A DNA stretch of 64,000 bases, from positions 54,166 to 118,165 of the forward strand of contig JAFVXE010000059.1 of assembly GCA_017501255.1 (NCBI GenBank), written 5' to 3'. Numbering within the stretch: the stretch's first letter is position 1; each line of letters starts with the position of its first letter. Below are positions 52,263-60,022 of the stretch, piece by piece. Origin of the DNA: Clostridia bacterium (lineage in GTDB: Bacteria > Bacillota > Clostridia > Christensenellales > Aristaeellaceae). The position numbers were made by a program, and so were the translations under genes. The notes beneath the pieces were generated by a model. That model was not told the origin of the DNA and did not search any database. It worked only from the letters and a program-made list of their open reading frames with translations.

Positions 52263-52655
52263 ATGGCAAATATCGAGCATATCTTTGAACTGGTGGTGCA
52301 TTTCTGCATTCTGCTGATCGAACTGGCTGGCACGGTGGTCATCGTGTGGAGTATGTTCCGGGGATTTATTGGCTTTGTGAAGAAGGATGAGAACATCCGC
52401 ATCCGGCTGGCTCAGGGCATCATGCTGGGGTTGGAGTTCAAAATCGGCAGTGAAGTGCTGCGCTCCGTCATCGTCAACAGCTGGAGCGAACTGGGCACGC
52501 TGGCCGCCATCATTCTGTTGCGCAGTCTTTTGACGCTGCTGCTCCACTGGGAAATCGAAGTGGAAGAGAAGCGCAAAGCCAAGCAGGAATTGCATAAACT
52601 GAAACTGGAAGCCGCCGCCGAGGCTCTTTCCGATCACGAAGAAAAAAATCGCTAA
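52263..52655 (+). CDS. DUF1622 membrane protein
   Basis: 130 residues from the ATG at 52263 after GGGAGG. Three helices with the conserved segments IELAGTVVIVWSMFRGFIGF, RLAQGIMLGLEFKIGSEVLRSVIV and LGTLAAIILLRSLLTLLLHWEIEVE. The C-terminal tail is charged. The function of DUF1622 proteins is unknown. The last bases overlap the end of spoIIIAH, which is convergent. Confidence 0.9.
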   Translation: MANIEHIFELVVHFCILLIELAGTVVIVWSMFRGFIGFVKKDENIRIRLAQGIMLGLEFKIGSEVLRSVIVNSWSELGTLAAIILLRSLLTLLLHWEIEVEEKRKAKQELHKLKLEAAAEALSDHEEKNR

Positions 52656-53206
52656 ACCCCGCCCGGCATAATACGGATATTTTCTGCCGACACCTCCGTA
52701 TGGGCAAGACAAATGGAAAGAATCACTGCGCTCTGAGCCGCAGTCACCTCCGATGCGTTCACCGCCACGGTGAGCGCATCGTTTTGCATCAGCACAAGGC
52801 AGGGGGCAAAGCCCGCATTGGTCAGCGCCTCCTCCACCCCCAACTCCATCTGATGCTGTTCCACCATTTTTGTCATTTGCAGCGATGCCTGCTGCCGGGT
52901 TTCTTCCTTTATGGTTTCATCCTGCAAAAGCGCTTGCAGCTTTGCCATATCTTTCTCATAAGCCGCTTCCCGCACCTGGCGGGCAGAAAGGCTTTCCGGC
53001 GCAAGGGTAGGCGCAGGCATCGCCACAGGCATCTGTCCGGGTTCTTTTTCATCGCTTTCCATGGTTTCGTGGCCAGCTACATAGGGCCAGATCAGCATAA
53101 CCGCCGCTATGACCAGCAATATGCACAGCACCACCATCCGCACCCGGCTTGTTTCTTTTTCTTTGGAAGAAAAAATCAAATCGTTGTTTTCCTTGATGGT
53201 CTTCAT
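52652..53206 (-). CDS. spoIIIAH: Stage III sporulation protein AH
   Basis: 184 residues from the ATG at 53206 (seven bases after AGGAGG; 53209 is also an ATG). One membrane helix (about residues 25-45) and the extracellular YscJ/FliF-like ring-building domain: REAAYEKDMAKLQALLQDETIKEETRQQASLQMTKMVEQ and ALTVAVNASEVTAAQSAVILSICLAHTEVSAENI. SpoIIIAH in the mother cell pairs with SpoIIQ across the intermembrane space. The SpoIIIA-Q channel feeds the forespore. Confidence 0.93.
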   Translation of the reverse strand: MKTIKENNDLIFSSKEKETSRVRMVVLCILLVIAAVMLIWPYVAGHETMESDEKEPGQMPVAMPAPTLAPESLSARQVREAAYEKDMAKLQALLQDETIKEETRQQASLQMTKMVEQHQMELGVEEALTNAGFAPCLVLMQNDALTVAVNASEVTAAQSAVILSICLAHTEVSAENIRIMPGGV

Positions 53207-53231
53207 CATCCTGCCTCCTGTTATTTGCTGG

Positions 53232-53576
53232 CTACTGCCCCATGGCAAACACATCCACCGCCGCCTCCGGCAGCCCCAGCAGGGTACGTACCGCACGGAT
53301 CAATTCCAGCCGTACCGCCAGGTCGTCCGCCCCCTGTGCCACCACCACAGCGCCGGTGGGGCTGCCTGACTGCCCGGATTCGTCCCCAGTGTAAAACAGC
53401 GCCACCTCCACCTTGCCAGCCCCGGCAATGCAGCCCAACACCTCCGCCATTCGCTTCTCCAGCCGGTTTTCCGTACCAGGCGAGGCCTCCCCTGCCAGCA
53501 AAAGAACCAATACCGCCGCTACCGCTGCCAACGCCCAAAGAAGGGAGCGATTGTTCATCCATTTTTTCAGATTCAA
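53232..53576 (-). CDS. spoIIIAG: Stage III sporulation protein AG
   Basis: 114 residues, shorter than in Bacillus (~229). A TTG start at 53576 lies seven bases after GGAGG and overlaps the spoIIIAF stop by TTGA. One membrane helix (SLLWALAAVAAVLVLLLAG) precedes a ring-building domain with LEKRMAEVLGCIAGAGKVEVALFYTG and VRLELIRAVRTLLGLPEAAVDVFAMG. The beta-triangle insertion of Bacillus SpoIIIAG appears reduced. AG multimers build the large ring of the SpoIIIA channel. Confidence 0.88.
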   Translation of the reverse strand: MNLKKWMNNRSLLWALAAVAAVLVLLLAGEASPGTENRLEKRMAEVLGCIAGAGKVEVALFYTGDESGQSGSPTGAVVVAQGADDLAVRLELIRAVRTLLGLPEAAVDVFAMGQ

Positions 53577-54061
53577 GGAATCGCCTCCTCCCAAAGCGGA
53601 TGCCAGCTGATTTTTTCCTCAGGAACGGACAACTGCTGGGCCAAAGCAGCCACCAGCATGGTTTCCTCCATTACAGGCGGCGCTTCCTCAGGGGATAAGT
53701 GCAGCCGGATCTCCTTCACGCTTCCATCCCGTTGCAGAAAAACGGCACACTGCGCTTCATAGCCCGCATTCCGGGCCATACGAAGGCAATATTGCTCCAC
53801 CTGATTGGCAAGGCTGGTCAGGGCAATGCGCTGATAGCCGCTGGCGGTCTGCACCTCTTCCGTGGGCGAAAACACAGGCCACTCCGTTTGTTTCACGGTG
53901 CCCAGCACCTTCCCAAGGGAGGCGATCAGCGCCACCATAATCATCAGGCTTACCGCCAGACGAACCATCTGCTGCTGACGTTGGTTGCACTTAAGCAGTT
54001 CGCACAGCGCCCACAAGACTGCCAGCGTTGCCAGTTGCCGCACAAACCCATTCAAAGCCAT
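53573..54061 (-). CDS. spoIIIAF: Stage III sporulation protein AF
   Basis: 162 residues from the ATG at 54061 (AAGGCGGG just upstream); an ATG at 54079 overlapping the spoIIIAE stop is an alternative. Two N-terminal membrane helices (LATLAVLWALCELL and MVRLAVSLMIMVALIASLGKVL) are followed by a ring-building-like soluble domain. The order within the operon and the membrane topology fix the identity more than sequence does. Confidence 0.85.
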   Translation of the reverse strand: MALNGFVRQLATLAVLWALCELLKCNQRQQQMVRLAVSLMIMVALIASLGKVLGTVKQTEWPVFSPTEEVQTASGYQRIALTSLANQVEQYCLRMARNAGYEAQCAVFLQRDGSVKEIRLHLSPEEAPPVMEETMLVAALAQQLSVPEEKISWHPLWEEAIP

Positions 54062-54075
54062 CCCGCCTTTTTTCC

Positions 54076-55230
54076 TCATCTGAGCATAACCGTCAGCTGC
54101 CCCACCATAACCAGTTGCGCCACCAGCAAAAGAAACATGGCCCCAACGCTGAGCTGAATAATGAACAGGAGGGAGAACACATCCGCATAATCGCTGATGC
54201 AGGTACAAAGCGGACTATCCGAAACCGGTTCCAGCACCGCCGCCACCGCCCGGTACAGCAGCATAGCCGCCACGGTACGGAGCAGCGGGGTCATCAGCCT
54301 GCCAAACAGCAGCAAAAGCCCCAATACGCCCACCGCATTCTGGATGAGCAGGGAACTGCCCACCAGTGTATCCACGGTATCTGCGAACATTCCGCCCACC
54401 ACGGGGATAAAGTTGTCCATGGCATATTTGGCTGTTCGGATACTGACCCCATCCACCGCCGCAGCCCCAAGCCCCTGCACCGTCATCACACCGATAAATA
54501 CCGTGAAGCCCAGTCCCAGCGTCCAGTCGGCTGCCTGGCGGAACAACCGCCGCAGTTTGCCCACCCTGAGCTGAGAACTGACCCCGGATACCATCGTGAG
54601 CACCGCCACGCCGGCAGCCAGCGGCATGGTTGCCTGCTGCACCAGCGCCGTCATGGAACCGGCGGCAGCCATTACTGCCGGTTGATAGAACATGGAACTG
54701 GCGGTACCGCCCACAGCTGCCAGCAGCGTTACCAGCAGCGGGAACAACGCCTGCATCAGCCCGGCCATTCCTGCCACGGATTCCTGACACAGCGATACAT
54801 AGGCCTGCAAATCGGCCACCAGAAACCCCATGGTCATCAAAAGGCCGCCATAATGGGCTGTTCCAGAAAGATTGCTCTGCAAATGAAGCTGCTCCGCCAC
54901 CGCAGAAATCAACGCAGGCACCAGCAGCCGGGTCATGCGCCAAAGGGAATCGCTGAACAGGCCTGCCGCTTTGGCTGCCAGCCATTGCAGGGCTTCCTGC
55001 CCCGTCATTACGGCGGCGCCGCTTGCCAGCGATTTGATCAGCGAAGCAGCATCCTGCGCAAACATTCCGCTTTCCTCCACCGCCTGCTGAAAAACCGACA
55101 GATCGAGCCCCGCCAGCGCATCCTCCACGCTTTCCTCCAGAGAAGCGGCCTGTGCGCAGGGGATCGGCATCCATGCAGCGACCAGCAGCACAATCATTGC
55201 TGCTACAAGCAATATTCTGTTGCCTTGCAT
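54076..55230 (-). CDS. spoIIIAE: Stage III sporulation protein AE
   Basis: 384 residues from the ATG at 55230 with a signal-like N-terminus (RILLVAAMIVLLVAAWMPIPCAQA). The polytopic core has the family segments SGTAHYGGLLMTMGFLVADLQAYV, AGVAVLTMVSGVSSQLRVGKLRRLFRQAADWTLGLGFTVFIGVMTVQG and SIRTAKYAMDNFIPVVGGMFADTVDTLVGSSLLIQNAVG. SpoIIIAE is the main membrane component of the SpoIIIA export-like complex. Confidence 0.95.
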   Translation of the reverse strand: MQGNRILLVAAMIVLLVAAWMPIPCAQAASLEESVEDALAGLDLSVFQQAVEESGMFAQDAASLIKSLASGAAVMTGQEALQWLAAKAAGLFSDSLWRMTRLLVPALISAVAEQLHLQSNLSGTAHYGGLLMTMGFLVADLQAYVSLCQESVAGMAGLMQALFPLLVTLLAAVGGTASSMFYQPAVMAAAGSMTALVQQATMPLAAGVAVLTMVSGVSSQLRVGKLRRLFRQAADWTLGLGFTVFIGVMTVQGLGAAAVDGVSIRTAKYAMDNFIPVVGGMFADTVDTLVGSSLLIQNAVGVLGLLLLFGRLMTPLLRTVAAMLLYRAVAAVLEPVSDSPLCTCISDYADVFSLLFIIQLSVGAMFLLLVAQLVMVGQLTVMLR

Positions 55231-55252
55231 CCTGTTTCCCTGCTTTCCCTTG

Positions 55253-55639
55253 CTATGGCACCAAGGCCACAATCATCTCCAGCACATCCAGCAGCATGGG
55301 CGCAATCACGCTGAACATACACCACTTGCCCACCAGATTCACCTTCAGTGCCAGGCCGCTTTCCCCCAGATCCTCACAGGTCTGTGCTGCCAGATCCGCT
55401 GCATAGCTCATGCCAAGCACCTTCATCATCAGCTGAAGGTATTCCCGGTTCAGACCGCCGATGCTGCACAACCGGTCCAGAACCCCTTCAAGCCCGTTCA
55501 GGCTGTCCAGCGCCCCAAGCAGCAGAATGCCTCCGGCGACCACCGCCACCACGCCTGCCATATCCGGCTGCCAGCGGCGCACCAACATACAGAGCACCGC
55601 CGCTGCCACAGCAATCCCCAGCCACTGCCAGAATGTCAT
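55253..55639 (-). CDS. spoIIIAD: Stage III sporulation protein AD
   Basis: 128 residues with three to four helices. The conserved segment REYLQLMMKVLGMSYAADLAAQTCEDLGESGLALKVNLVGKWCMFSVIAPMLLDVLEMI is typical. The ATG is two bases after the spoIIIAC stop. AC and AD resemble FliQ-like membrane components of type III secretion systems. Confidence 0.94.
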   Translation of the reverse strand: MTFWQWLGIAVAAAVLCMLVRRWQPDMAGVVAVVAGGILLLGALDSLNGLEGVLDRLCSIGGLNREYLQLMMKVLGMSYAADLAAQTCEDLGESGLALKVNLVGKWCMFSVIAPMLLDVLEMIVALVP

Positions 55640-55641
55640 GG

Positions 55642-55842
55642 TCAGTAAAGCGAAAAGACGCTTTTCAGGCTGCCGAACAGTTCGGAGATCACATTGACTG
55701 CCAGCAGCAGAGCGATTACCAGCCCCACCACCGTTACCAGCGTGCCCAGTTCCTCCCGCCCGGCCTGTTTGAGCACCATGCTGATGAAAGCCACCACAAC
55801 GCCAAGCCCAGCCAGCTTAAACAGCACATCCAGTTGCGTCAT
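55642..55842 (-). CDS. spoIIIAC: Stage III sporulation protein AC
   Basis: 66 residues from the ATG at 55842 after AAGGAGG. Two helices with the conserved LFKLAGLGVVVAFISMVLKQAGREELGTLVTVVGLVIALLLAV. The normal length for SpoIIIAC. Confidence 0.94.
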   Translation of the reverse strand: MTQLDVLFKLAGLGVVVAFISMVLKQAGREELGTLVTVVGLVIALLLAVNVISELFGSLKSVFSLY

Positions 55843-55868
55843 CCCTGTTACCTCCTTATCCATACGGG

Positions 55869-56384
55869 TTACCAGAGCATGATCCCCGCCATGATGCCCG
55901 CCAGCAACCCCAGCTGAACACAAAGTTTCCCACCGGTCTGGCGGCGCTTTTCCACTTCCTCCGCTGCCTGTTTCAGGCGGCGCAGACAGGCGGCTGCCGC
56001 CTGCTCACGCATGGCAGCGGTTCCTGTGCCAAGCTCCGCAAAAAGCTGCCGCAGTGCGGTGCGCTCGCACAAACCTTCTCCGGGGCAGCGATGCTGCATT
56101 TCCGCCTGCCGGTAGGCTTCGCCCAGAGCCAGCAGCGGTTCCCTGCGCAAAAGGGCTGCCGTGTTGCGGAAACGCTGCGCCATACAGCCTTCCTGCCCCA
56201 CGGTGCATTCCTCCAAAAGCTCACACAGTCCCAGCCGTTCCTGGGTGAGCATCAGGCGCAGACGGGCCAGCATATCCTGCGCCCGATGCACCAGCTGATA
56301 CCGGGCCTCCCATCTCTCCCGCACTGCCATACCGGCTGCCAGTCCGGCAGCCACGCACAGCAGCGCCCCAGCAGCGCCGCCCAT
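55869..56384 (-). CDS. spoIIIAB: Stage III sporulation protein AB
   Basis: 171 residues from the ATG at 56384, overlapping the spoIIIAA stop (TGATG). An N-terminal membrane helix (GAAGALLCVAAGLAAGMAV) precedes a GspF-like helical domain (RWEARYQLVHRAQDMLARLRLMLTQERLGLCELLEE). A second helix closes the protein. SpoIIIAB is thought to link the ATPase AA to the membrane complex. Confidence 0.92.
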   Translation of the reverse strand: MGGAAGALLCVAAGLAAGMAVRERWEARYQLVHRAQDMLARLRLMLTQERLGLCELLEECTVGQEGCMAQRFRNTAALLRREPLLALGEAYRQAEMQHRCPGEGLCERTALRQLFAELGTGTAAMREQAAAACLRRLKQAAEEVEKRRQTGGKLCVQLGLLAGIMAGIMLW

Positions 56385-57286
56385 CACAGCAGTTCCATGG
56401 GATGCAGCTGACCATCGTAAACTGCTGCAATCTGCCCCACTTGTTTTTCGTTGAGCAACACATAACGGTCAAAGCTGCGGTGCAGCACCAGCTGGGACAG
56501 AATGCCCCGGGTAGGCGGTGGCTGAACGGCCCGGCCATGCAGGGTGGTCAGCACCGAAACGCCCGCTGCAATACAATCCTGCACCGCCTGCACATCCATG
56601 GCCGTACCCAGCTCGTCCGTTGCAAGCACATCCGGGGACATACTGCGCAGCATCCACCGAAGTCCTGCTTCCTTGCAGCATCCGTCCAGCACATCCGTAT
56701 TGGGCCCAACCTCCAGCTGGGCTTCCCCTGCGCTCATAGCGGCAATCTCGCTGCGTTCATCCACCACGCCCACCCGGATGCCCGCTTCCGATAATCTGCG
56801 GAGCGCATCCCGGAGCATGGTGGTTTTGCCAGCGCCCGGCATTCCAACGATCAGGGTGCTGAGGGGGCGTCCGCCGTCATCCCGGAGCAGAGGCATCAAT
56901 CGGTCAGCCGCTCCACGCCACTGTCCGGCGATGCGAATGCACAGGGAACTGATCTCCCGGAGGGCACGGACGCTCTGCCCCTGCACCAGCACCCGCCCGC
57001 ACATTCCCATCCGGTGGCCACCCCGCAGGGTGACAAAACCGCTGCGCTGTTCCTCCACACGGGCATATAAAGCGTGCTCGCACAAAGCCTCTGCCATCTG
57101 CCCCACCTGTTGGGGCGTGGGTTCCTGTCCGCAGGCCTGAGCCCCTTCCGTGGTATGGATGATGGTCTTCTCCCCTGCCCGGATGCGGATTTCCCGCACG
57201 CTTCCCTCCGGCAGCTGAAGCAGTGTTCTTGCTACCGCTCTGGGCAGGCTGTGAGCCAATTCCTCCATGGATTGCCGCTGAGTCAT
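56384..57286 (-). CDS. spoIIIAA: Stage III sporulation protein AA (secretion-type ATPase)
   Basis: 300 residues from the ATG at 57286 after GGGGGAAGG. AAA-type ATPase with Walker A GMPGAGKTT (residues ~148-156), DERSEIA, and LATDELGTAMDVQAVQDCIAAGVSVLTTLHG, matching SpoIIIAA. It energises the SpoIIIA channel needed for forespore sigma-G activity. It begins 11 bases after the L,D-transpeptidase stop, so these genes are probably cotranscribed. Confidence 0.96.
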   Translation of the reverse strand: MTQRQSMEELAHSLPRAVARTLLQLPEGSVREIRIRAGEKTIIHTTEGAQACGQEPTPQQVGQMAEALCEHALYARVEEQRSGFVTLRGGHRMGMCGRVLVQGQSVRALREISSLCIRIAGQWRGAADRLMPLLRDDGGRPLSTLIVGMPGAGKTTMLRDALRRLSEAGIRVGVVDERSEIAAMSAGEAQLEVGPNTDVLDGCCKEAGLRWMLRSMSPDVLATDELGTAMDVQAVQDCIAAGVSVLTTLHGRAVQPPPTRGILSQLVLHRSFDRYVLLNEKQVGQIAAVYDGQLHPMELL

Positions 57287-57297
57287 ATCCTTCCCCC

Positions 57298-58032
57298 TCA
57301 TTCAAACAAAATCAGGCCAATGGCCCGAAAAAATGCCAGATCCGCATGATCGGCGGCAGTCAGCCCCAGCGCCTTGCGGGCTGCCCGGACTGCCTGAACC
57401 GTTCCTGCACCATAAATCCCATCATCGCTGCCCCAGTAGTACCCCAGCGTACGGAGCCGCCTTTGCAAAGCCACCACTCGGCTGGAACGGTCGCCCGGGC
57501 CGATGGCTTCCAGATGGGTATCCAACAATCCATAGGGGCCGCCTTCAATGACCACCTTGGTGCCGTTGGGCACCTTTGCGTACAGCTCCTCCGAATCCTT
57601 CACCAGCATACGGATACAGCCATGGCTGGCATTGGAGCCGATGGAACCGGGCTTGTTGGTGCCATGGATGCCAAACTGTCCCCAAGGCACATTCAGCCCC
57701 AAAAACCGTGTGCCAAATCCGCCCAGTTCACTGGCGAAACGGTGATTGATCACAAAGGTTCCGATGGGTGTGGGTGTATCGGACGCACCTGTTGCAATGG
57801 GATATTGCTTCCTGATTTGTGTGCCTTCATAGAGCGTAAGGGTTTTCTGATGAATATTCACCAGAATCCACAATCCCTCCGGCACATTGGCCCGCTGAGC
57901 TGCTGACGTTCCGTTGACCGCCTTCGCTTCCTGCTGCTTTGCCATGGCGGTGCAGCCCGTCAGAAAGGCTGCCGTCAAAACGACTGTCAGCCACAGGCAC
58001 CATCTTTGTTTCCAGCCGTTTTCCCAGCTCAT
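57298..58032 (-). CDS. L,D-transpeptidase (YkuD) lipoprotein with peptidoglycan-binding tail
   Basis: 244 residues from the ATG at 58032 (TGAGGA upstream). The signal peptide ends in the lipobox LTGC (TAAFLTGC). The YkuD domain is clear from LWILVNIHQKTLTLYEG, TGASDTPTPIGTFVI, and the catalytic HGTNKPGSIGSNASHGCIRM with the active Cys. A PG_binding_1-like tail (RVVALQRRLRTLGYYWGSDDGIYGAGTVQAVRAAR) follows. L,D-transpeptidases make 3-3 cross-links or attach ligands to peptidoglycan. Linkage to spoIIIAA suggests a role in spore-wall or engulfment-stage remodelling. Confidence 0.9.
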   Translation of the reverse strand: MSWENGWKQRWCLWLTVVLTAAFLTGCTAMAKQQEAKAVNGTSAAQRANVPEGLWILVNIHQKTLTLYEGTQIRKQYPIATGASDTPTPIGTFVINHRFASELGGFGTRFLGLNVPWGQFGIHGTNKPGSIGSNASHGCIRMLVKDSEELYAKVPNGTKVVIEGGPYGLLDTHLEAIGPGDRSSRVVALQRRLRTLGYYWGSDDGIYGAGTVQAVRAARKALGLTAADHADLAFFRAIGLILFE

Positions 58033-58063
58033 TTTCCTCACCGCCCCGCTTTGCTTACTCCCA

Positions 58064-58092
58064 ACCATATGTCTGTCCCCGGCCGGATATGC
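58064..58092 (-). promoter_or_regulatory. Tentative sigma-E-like promoter before the L,D-transpeptidase-spoIIIA operon
   Basis: On the minus strand GCATAT (58087-58092), 15-base spacer, CATATGGT (58064-58071). This resembles the sigma-E pattern (ATA-type -35, CATACAAT -10) with three mismatches in the -10. If right, it would place the transpeptidase in the mother-cell regulon. Confidence 0.3.
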
Positions 58093-58167
58093 ACCCATGA
58101 AATGCTTGTAACAAACACCGTCACAAACAAGGAGATTCCACCGGAAACGTCGAATCTATCCAGATGT

Positions 58168-58194
58168 AAAAAGCCATCCCTGACTCCGGATGGC
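58168..58194 (-). terminator. Terminator-like hairpin upstream of the L,D-transpeptidase
   Basis: GCCATCC (58073+100: 58173-58179) pairs with GGATGGC (58188-58194); the minus strand then reads TTTTT. No minus-strand gene ends just above it. It also abuts the Shine-Dalgarno of the + gene at 58214. It may be a leader attenuator or an end for antisense transcripts. Confidence 0.5.
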
Positions 58195-58213
58195 ATGGGA
58201 GGTTGATTGATCG

Positions 58214-58795
58214 ATGAAGAAGTTTTTGATTTCCGTTCTGGCGCTGGCAATGCTGTGCCTGCCGCTGGCTGGCTTTGCCGAAGATGCGGCTGTGCAGCTG
58301 CCCTACGGCGTATCCTTCGGGATGAATCTGGAAGAGGTTACCCAGGCAGTAGGCGAAGGCAGCATTGTAGAAGAATGGTATGAGGATGATGAAAGCGGGA
58401 AAGACGGCAGCGGCTCCGTTTTCCTGTATGATGCACCAGTGGGCATTGGCGACCTTCAGGCAAGTTTTATCACCTTTGATGTAACCCGCAACAACAGCCC
58501 CAAATTGCCCCGGCTGGATTCCATCAGTATGTCTCTGGTCTTCGATGGCAACTGCATCGCTGCTTTCCGCAGCACGCTGGCAGAATTGGTGGCCATCTAT
58601 GGCCAGCCGGACAGCGATCCCTTCGATGAATATGGCCGTGACTCCTATCAGGAGTTCGGTAACCTGAGCGCCAGCTGGACCCTGCCGGATATCCGCATCC
58701 ATCTGACGCTGAACCAGGCATATACCGAAAACGGCGCTATTGATCTGAATTACGCCTATCGGCTCTGCTACGACCTGAGCGATCTGGATATGTAA
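58214..58795 (+). CDS. Secreted protein of unknown function
   Basis: 193 residues with a signal peptide (MKKFLISVLALAMLCLPLAGFAED). The mature part begins LPYGVSFGMNLEEVTQAVGEGSIVEEWYED, resembling small periplasmic-type SmpA/BamE-like repeats (a 'G-x-x-x-x-E-V' element) followed by LVAIYGQPDSDPFDEYG, which repeats the pattern. The protein is acidic. Such 'T-x-x-E-V-x-x-x-x-G-x-P' modules occur in secreted Clostridia proteins of unknown role. GGGAGG precedes the ATG. Confidence 0.75.
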   Translation: MKKFLISVLALAMLCLPLAGFAEDAAVQLPYGVSFGMNLEEVTQAVGEGSIVEEWYEDDESGKDGSGSVFLYDAPVGIGDLQASFITFDVTRNNSPKLPRLDSISMSLVFDGNCIAAFRSTLAELVAIYGQPDSDPFDEYGRDSYQEFGNLSASWTLPDIRIHLTLNQAYTENGAIDLNYAYRLCYDLSDLDM

Positions 58796-58815
58796 TCATC
58801 CCACCATCACAACGC

Positions 58816-58865
58816 AAACCGCCCCGCAACGGATGCTTTCTCCCTCCGTTGCGGGGCGGTTTTTC
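58816..58865. terminator. Strong bidirectional terminator
   Basis: AAACCGCCCCGCAACGGA (58816-58833) pairs with TCCGTTGCGGGGCGGTTT (58845-58862), followed by TTTCTC on the + strand. Confidence 0.92.
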
Positions 58866-58889
58866 TCTGCTGTTGAGTCAACTGACGAT

Positions 58890-59348
58890 TCAATCATTCT
58901 CCGGCGCATACAGCATAGCGCCGGGCGTCTGGATAAAGCCTAACGTTTCATACAGGGGCTTGCCCATCTCCGTGGCGGTCAGCATGATGTTGACGCAGCC
59001 GTATGCCTGGGCCCGGGCGACAATCTGCCGGATCATTTCCGATGCGATGCCCCGGCGGCGGTATTCCGGCTCCACAAAAACGCTGGTGATATAGGCATTC
59101 TTGCCTGTATGGTTGCGGGAGGAGGGCACGGAAAGATAGTAAAACGCAATGGCCGTACCGATACAGCGGCCATCTTCCTCCGCCAGTACCGCATCGCAGG
59201 TGCCAGCGTTGAGACCCTCTTCAAAAAAAGTGCGGCAATTGGCGCTGATTTCATCATAGTTGGGATGAACGCTGTCCACTTTGATAAAGCGGAGGCGTTC
59301 TACCACAAGGGCTTCCAGATCTGACGGGGTGGCGTGGCGGTAGGTCAT
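58890..59348 (-). CDS. GNAT-family N-acetyltransferase
   Basis: 152 residues. The GNAT fold is seen in YRHATPSDLEALVVERLRFI, FYYLSVPSSRNHTGKNAYITSVFVEPEYRRRGIASEMIRQIVARAQAYGC and LTATEMGKPLYETLGF, with the acetyl-CoA-binding RRRGIA loop. Substrate unknown. GAAAGGAG precedes the ATG. It starts shortly after the recX stop in the same orientation and may share its transcript. Confidence 0.9.
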   Translation of the reverse strand: MTYRHATPSDLEALVVERLRFIKVDSVHPNYDEISANCRTFFEEGLNAGTCDAVLAEEDGRCIGTAIAFYYLSVPSSRNHTGKNAYITSVFVEPEYRRRGIASEMIRQIVARAQAYGCVNIMLTATEMGKPLYETLGFIQTPGAMLYAPEND

Positions 59349-59375
59349 GGGAGAGTCTCCTTTCCTGAAATGCCG

Positions 59376-60017
59376 TTACAGTGCTTCATTCTCTTCCATC
59401 TGCAAAGCTGCCTCAATGGCTTCCTTGCTGTCTTCGTAGGAATATCCCCGGCGGGCCATGGCCGCCAGCACCTTCTGCATCTCCTTGCGGGTGTCCTCGC
59501 CGTTATGGCGGCGAAGCAGCTTCTGGGCCAGCCGGATGGCGGCATCGTCCGCTTCCTCCTGAGGCAGCTCCTCCATGGTGCGGTCGATCAGCTCCCGTGG
59601 CAGGCCTTTGCGCACCAATTCCATACGAATACGGCTTTTGCCCATCTGGCGGCGGGCACAGGAAGCGGCAAACTCCCGGGCAAAAGCCTCGTCATCCAGC
59701 AGGCGTTCCTTTTCCAGCTTGTAGAGCACCATGTCAATGGTGTCCTCCAGATAATGCGCCCGTTCCAGTTTCTGACGGATTTCTCCGCCGGAACGGGCCC
59801 GCTGTGCCAGCAAAACCACCGCTTTGTTCAGGGCTTCCGGGTACTGCCGGGGCAGCAACCACTGGCTGAATTCTGCAAAGTCCAGTTCCTCCCCCTCGCT
59901 GAGGGGGCGTTCGGCCCAGATGTCCCGGCTAAGCATCAGCTGGATTTCTTCGTTGATGGTCACCAGCACATTGTGCCGTCCGCTGCGTTCGATGGCGGTG
60001 ACCACATCCTGTTTCAT
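59376..60017 (-). CDS. recX: RecX-family regulatory protein
   Basis: 213 residues from the ATG at 60017, eight bases after AAGGAG; a GTG at 60026 abuts that Shine-Dalgarno. Three-helix repeats typical of RecX are present: ALNKAVVLLAQRARSGGEIRQKLE, DTIDMVLYKLEKERLLDDEAFAREFA and SRIRMELVRKGLPRELIDRTMEEL. RecX binds RecA filaments and limits recombination. No recA lies in this window. It is coupled to the preceding serine hydrolase gene. Confidence 0.88.
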   Translation of the reverse strand: MKQDVVTAIERSGRHNVLVTINEEIQLMLSRDIWAERPLSEGEELDFAEFSQWLLPRQYPEALNKAVVLLAQRARSGGEIRQKLERAHYLEDTIDMVLYKLEKERLLDDEAFAREFAASCARRQMGKSRIRMELVRKGLPRELIDRTMEELPQEEADDAAIRLAQKLLRRHNGEDTRKEMQKVLAAMARRGYSYEDSKEAIEAALQMEENEAL

Positions 60018-60022
60018 GGAGG

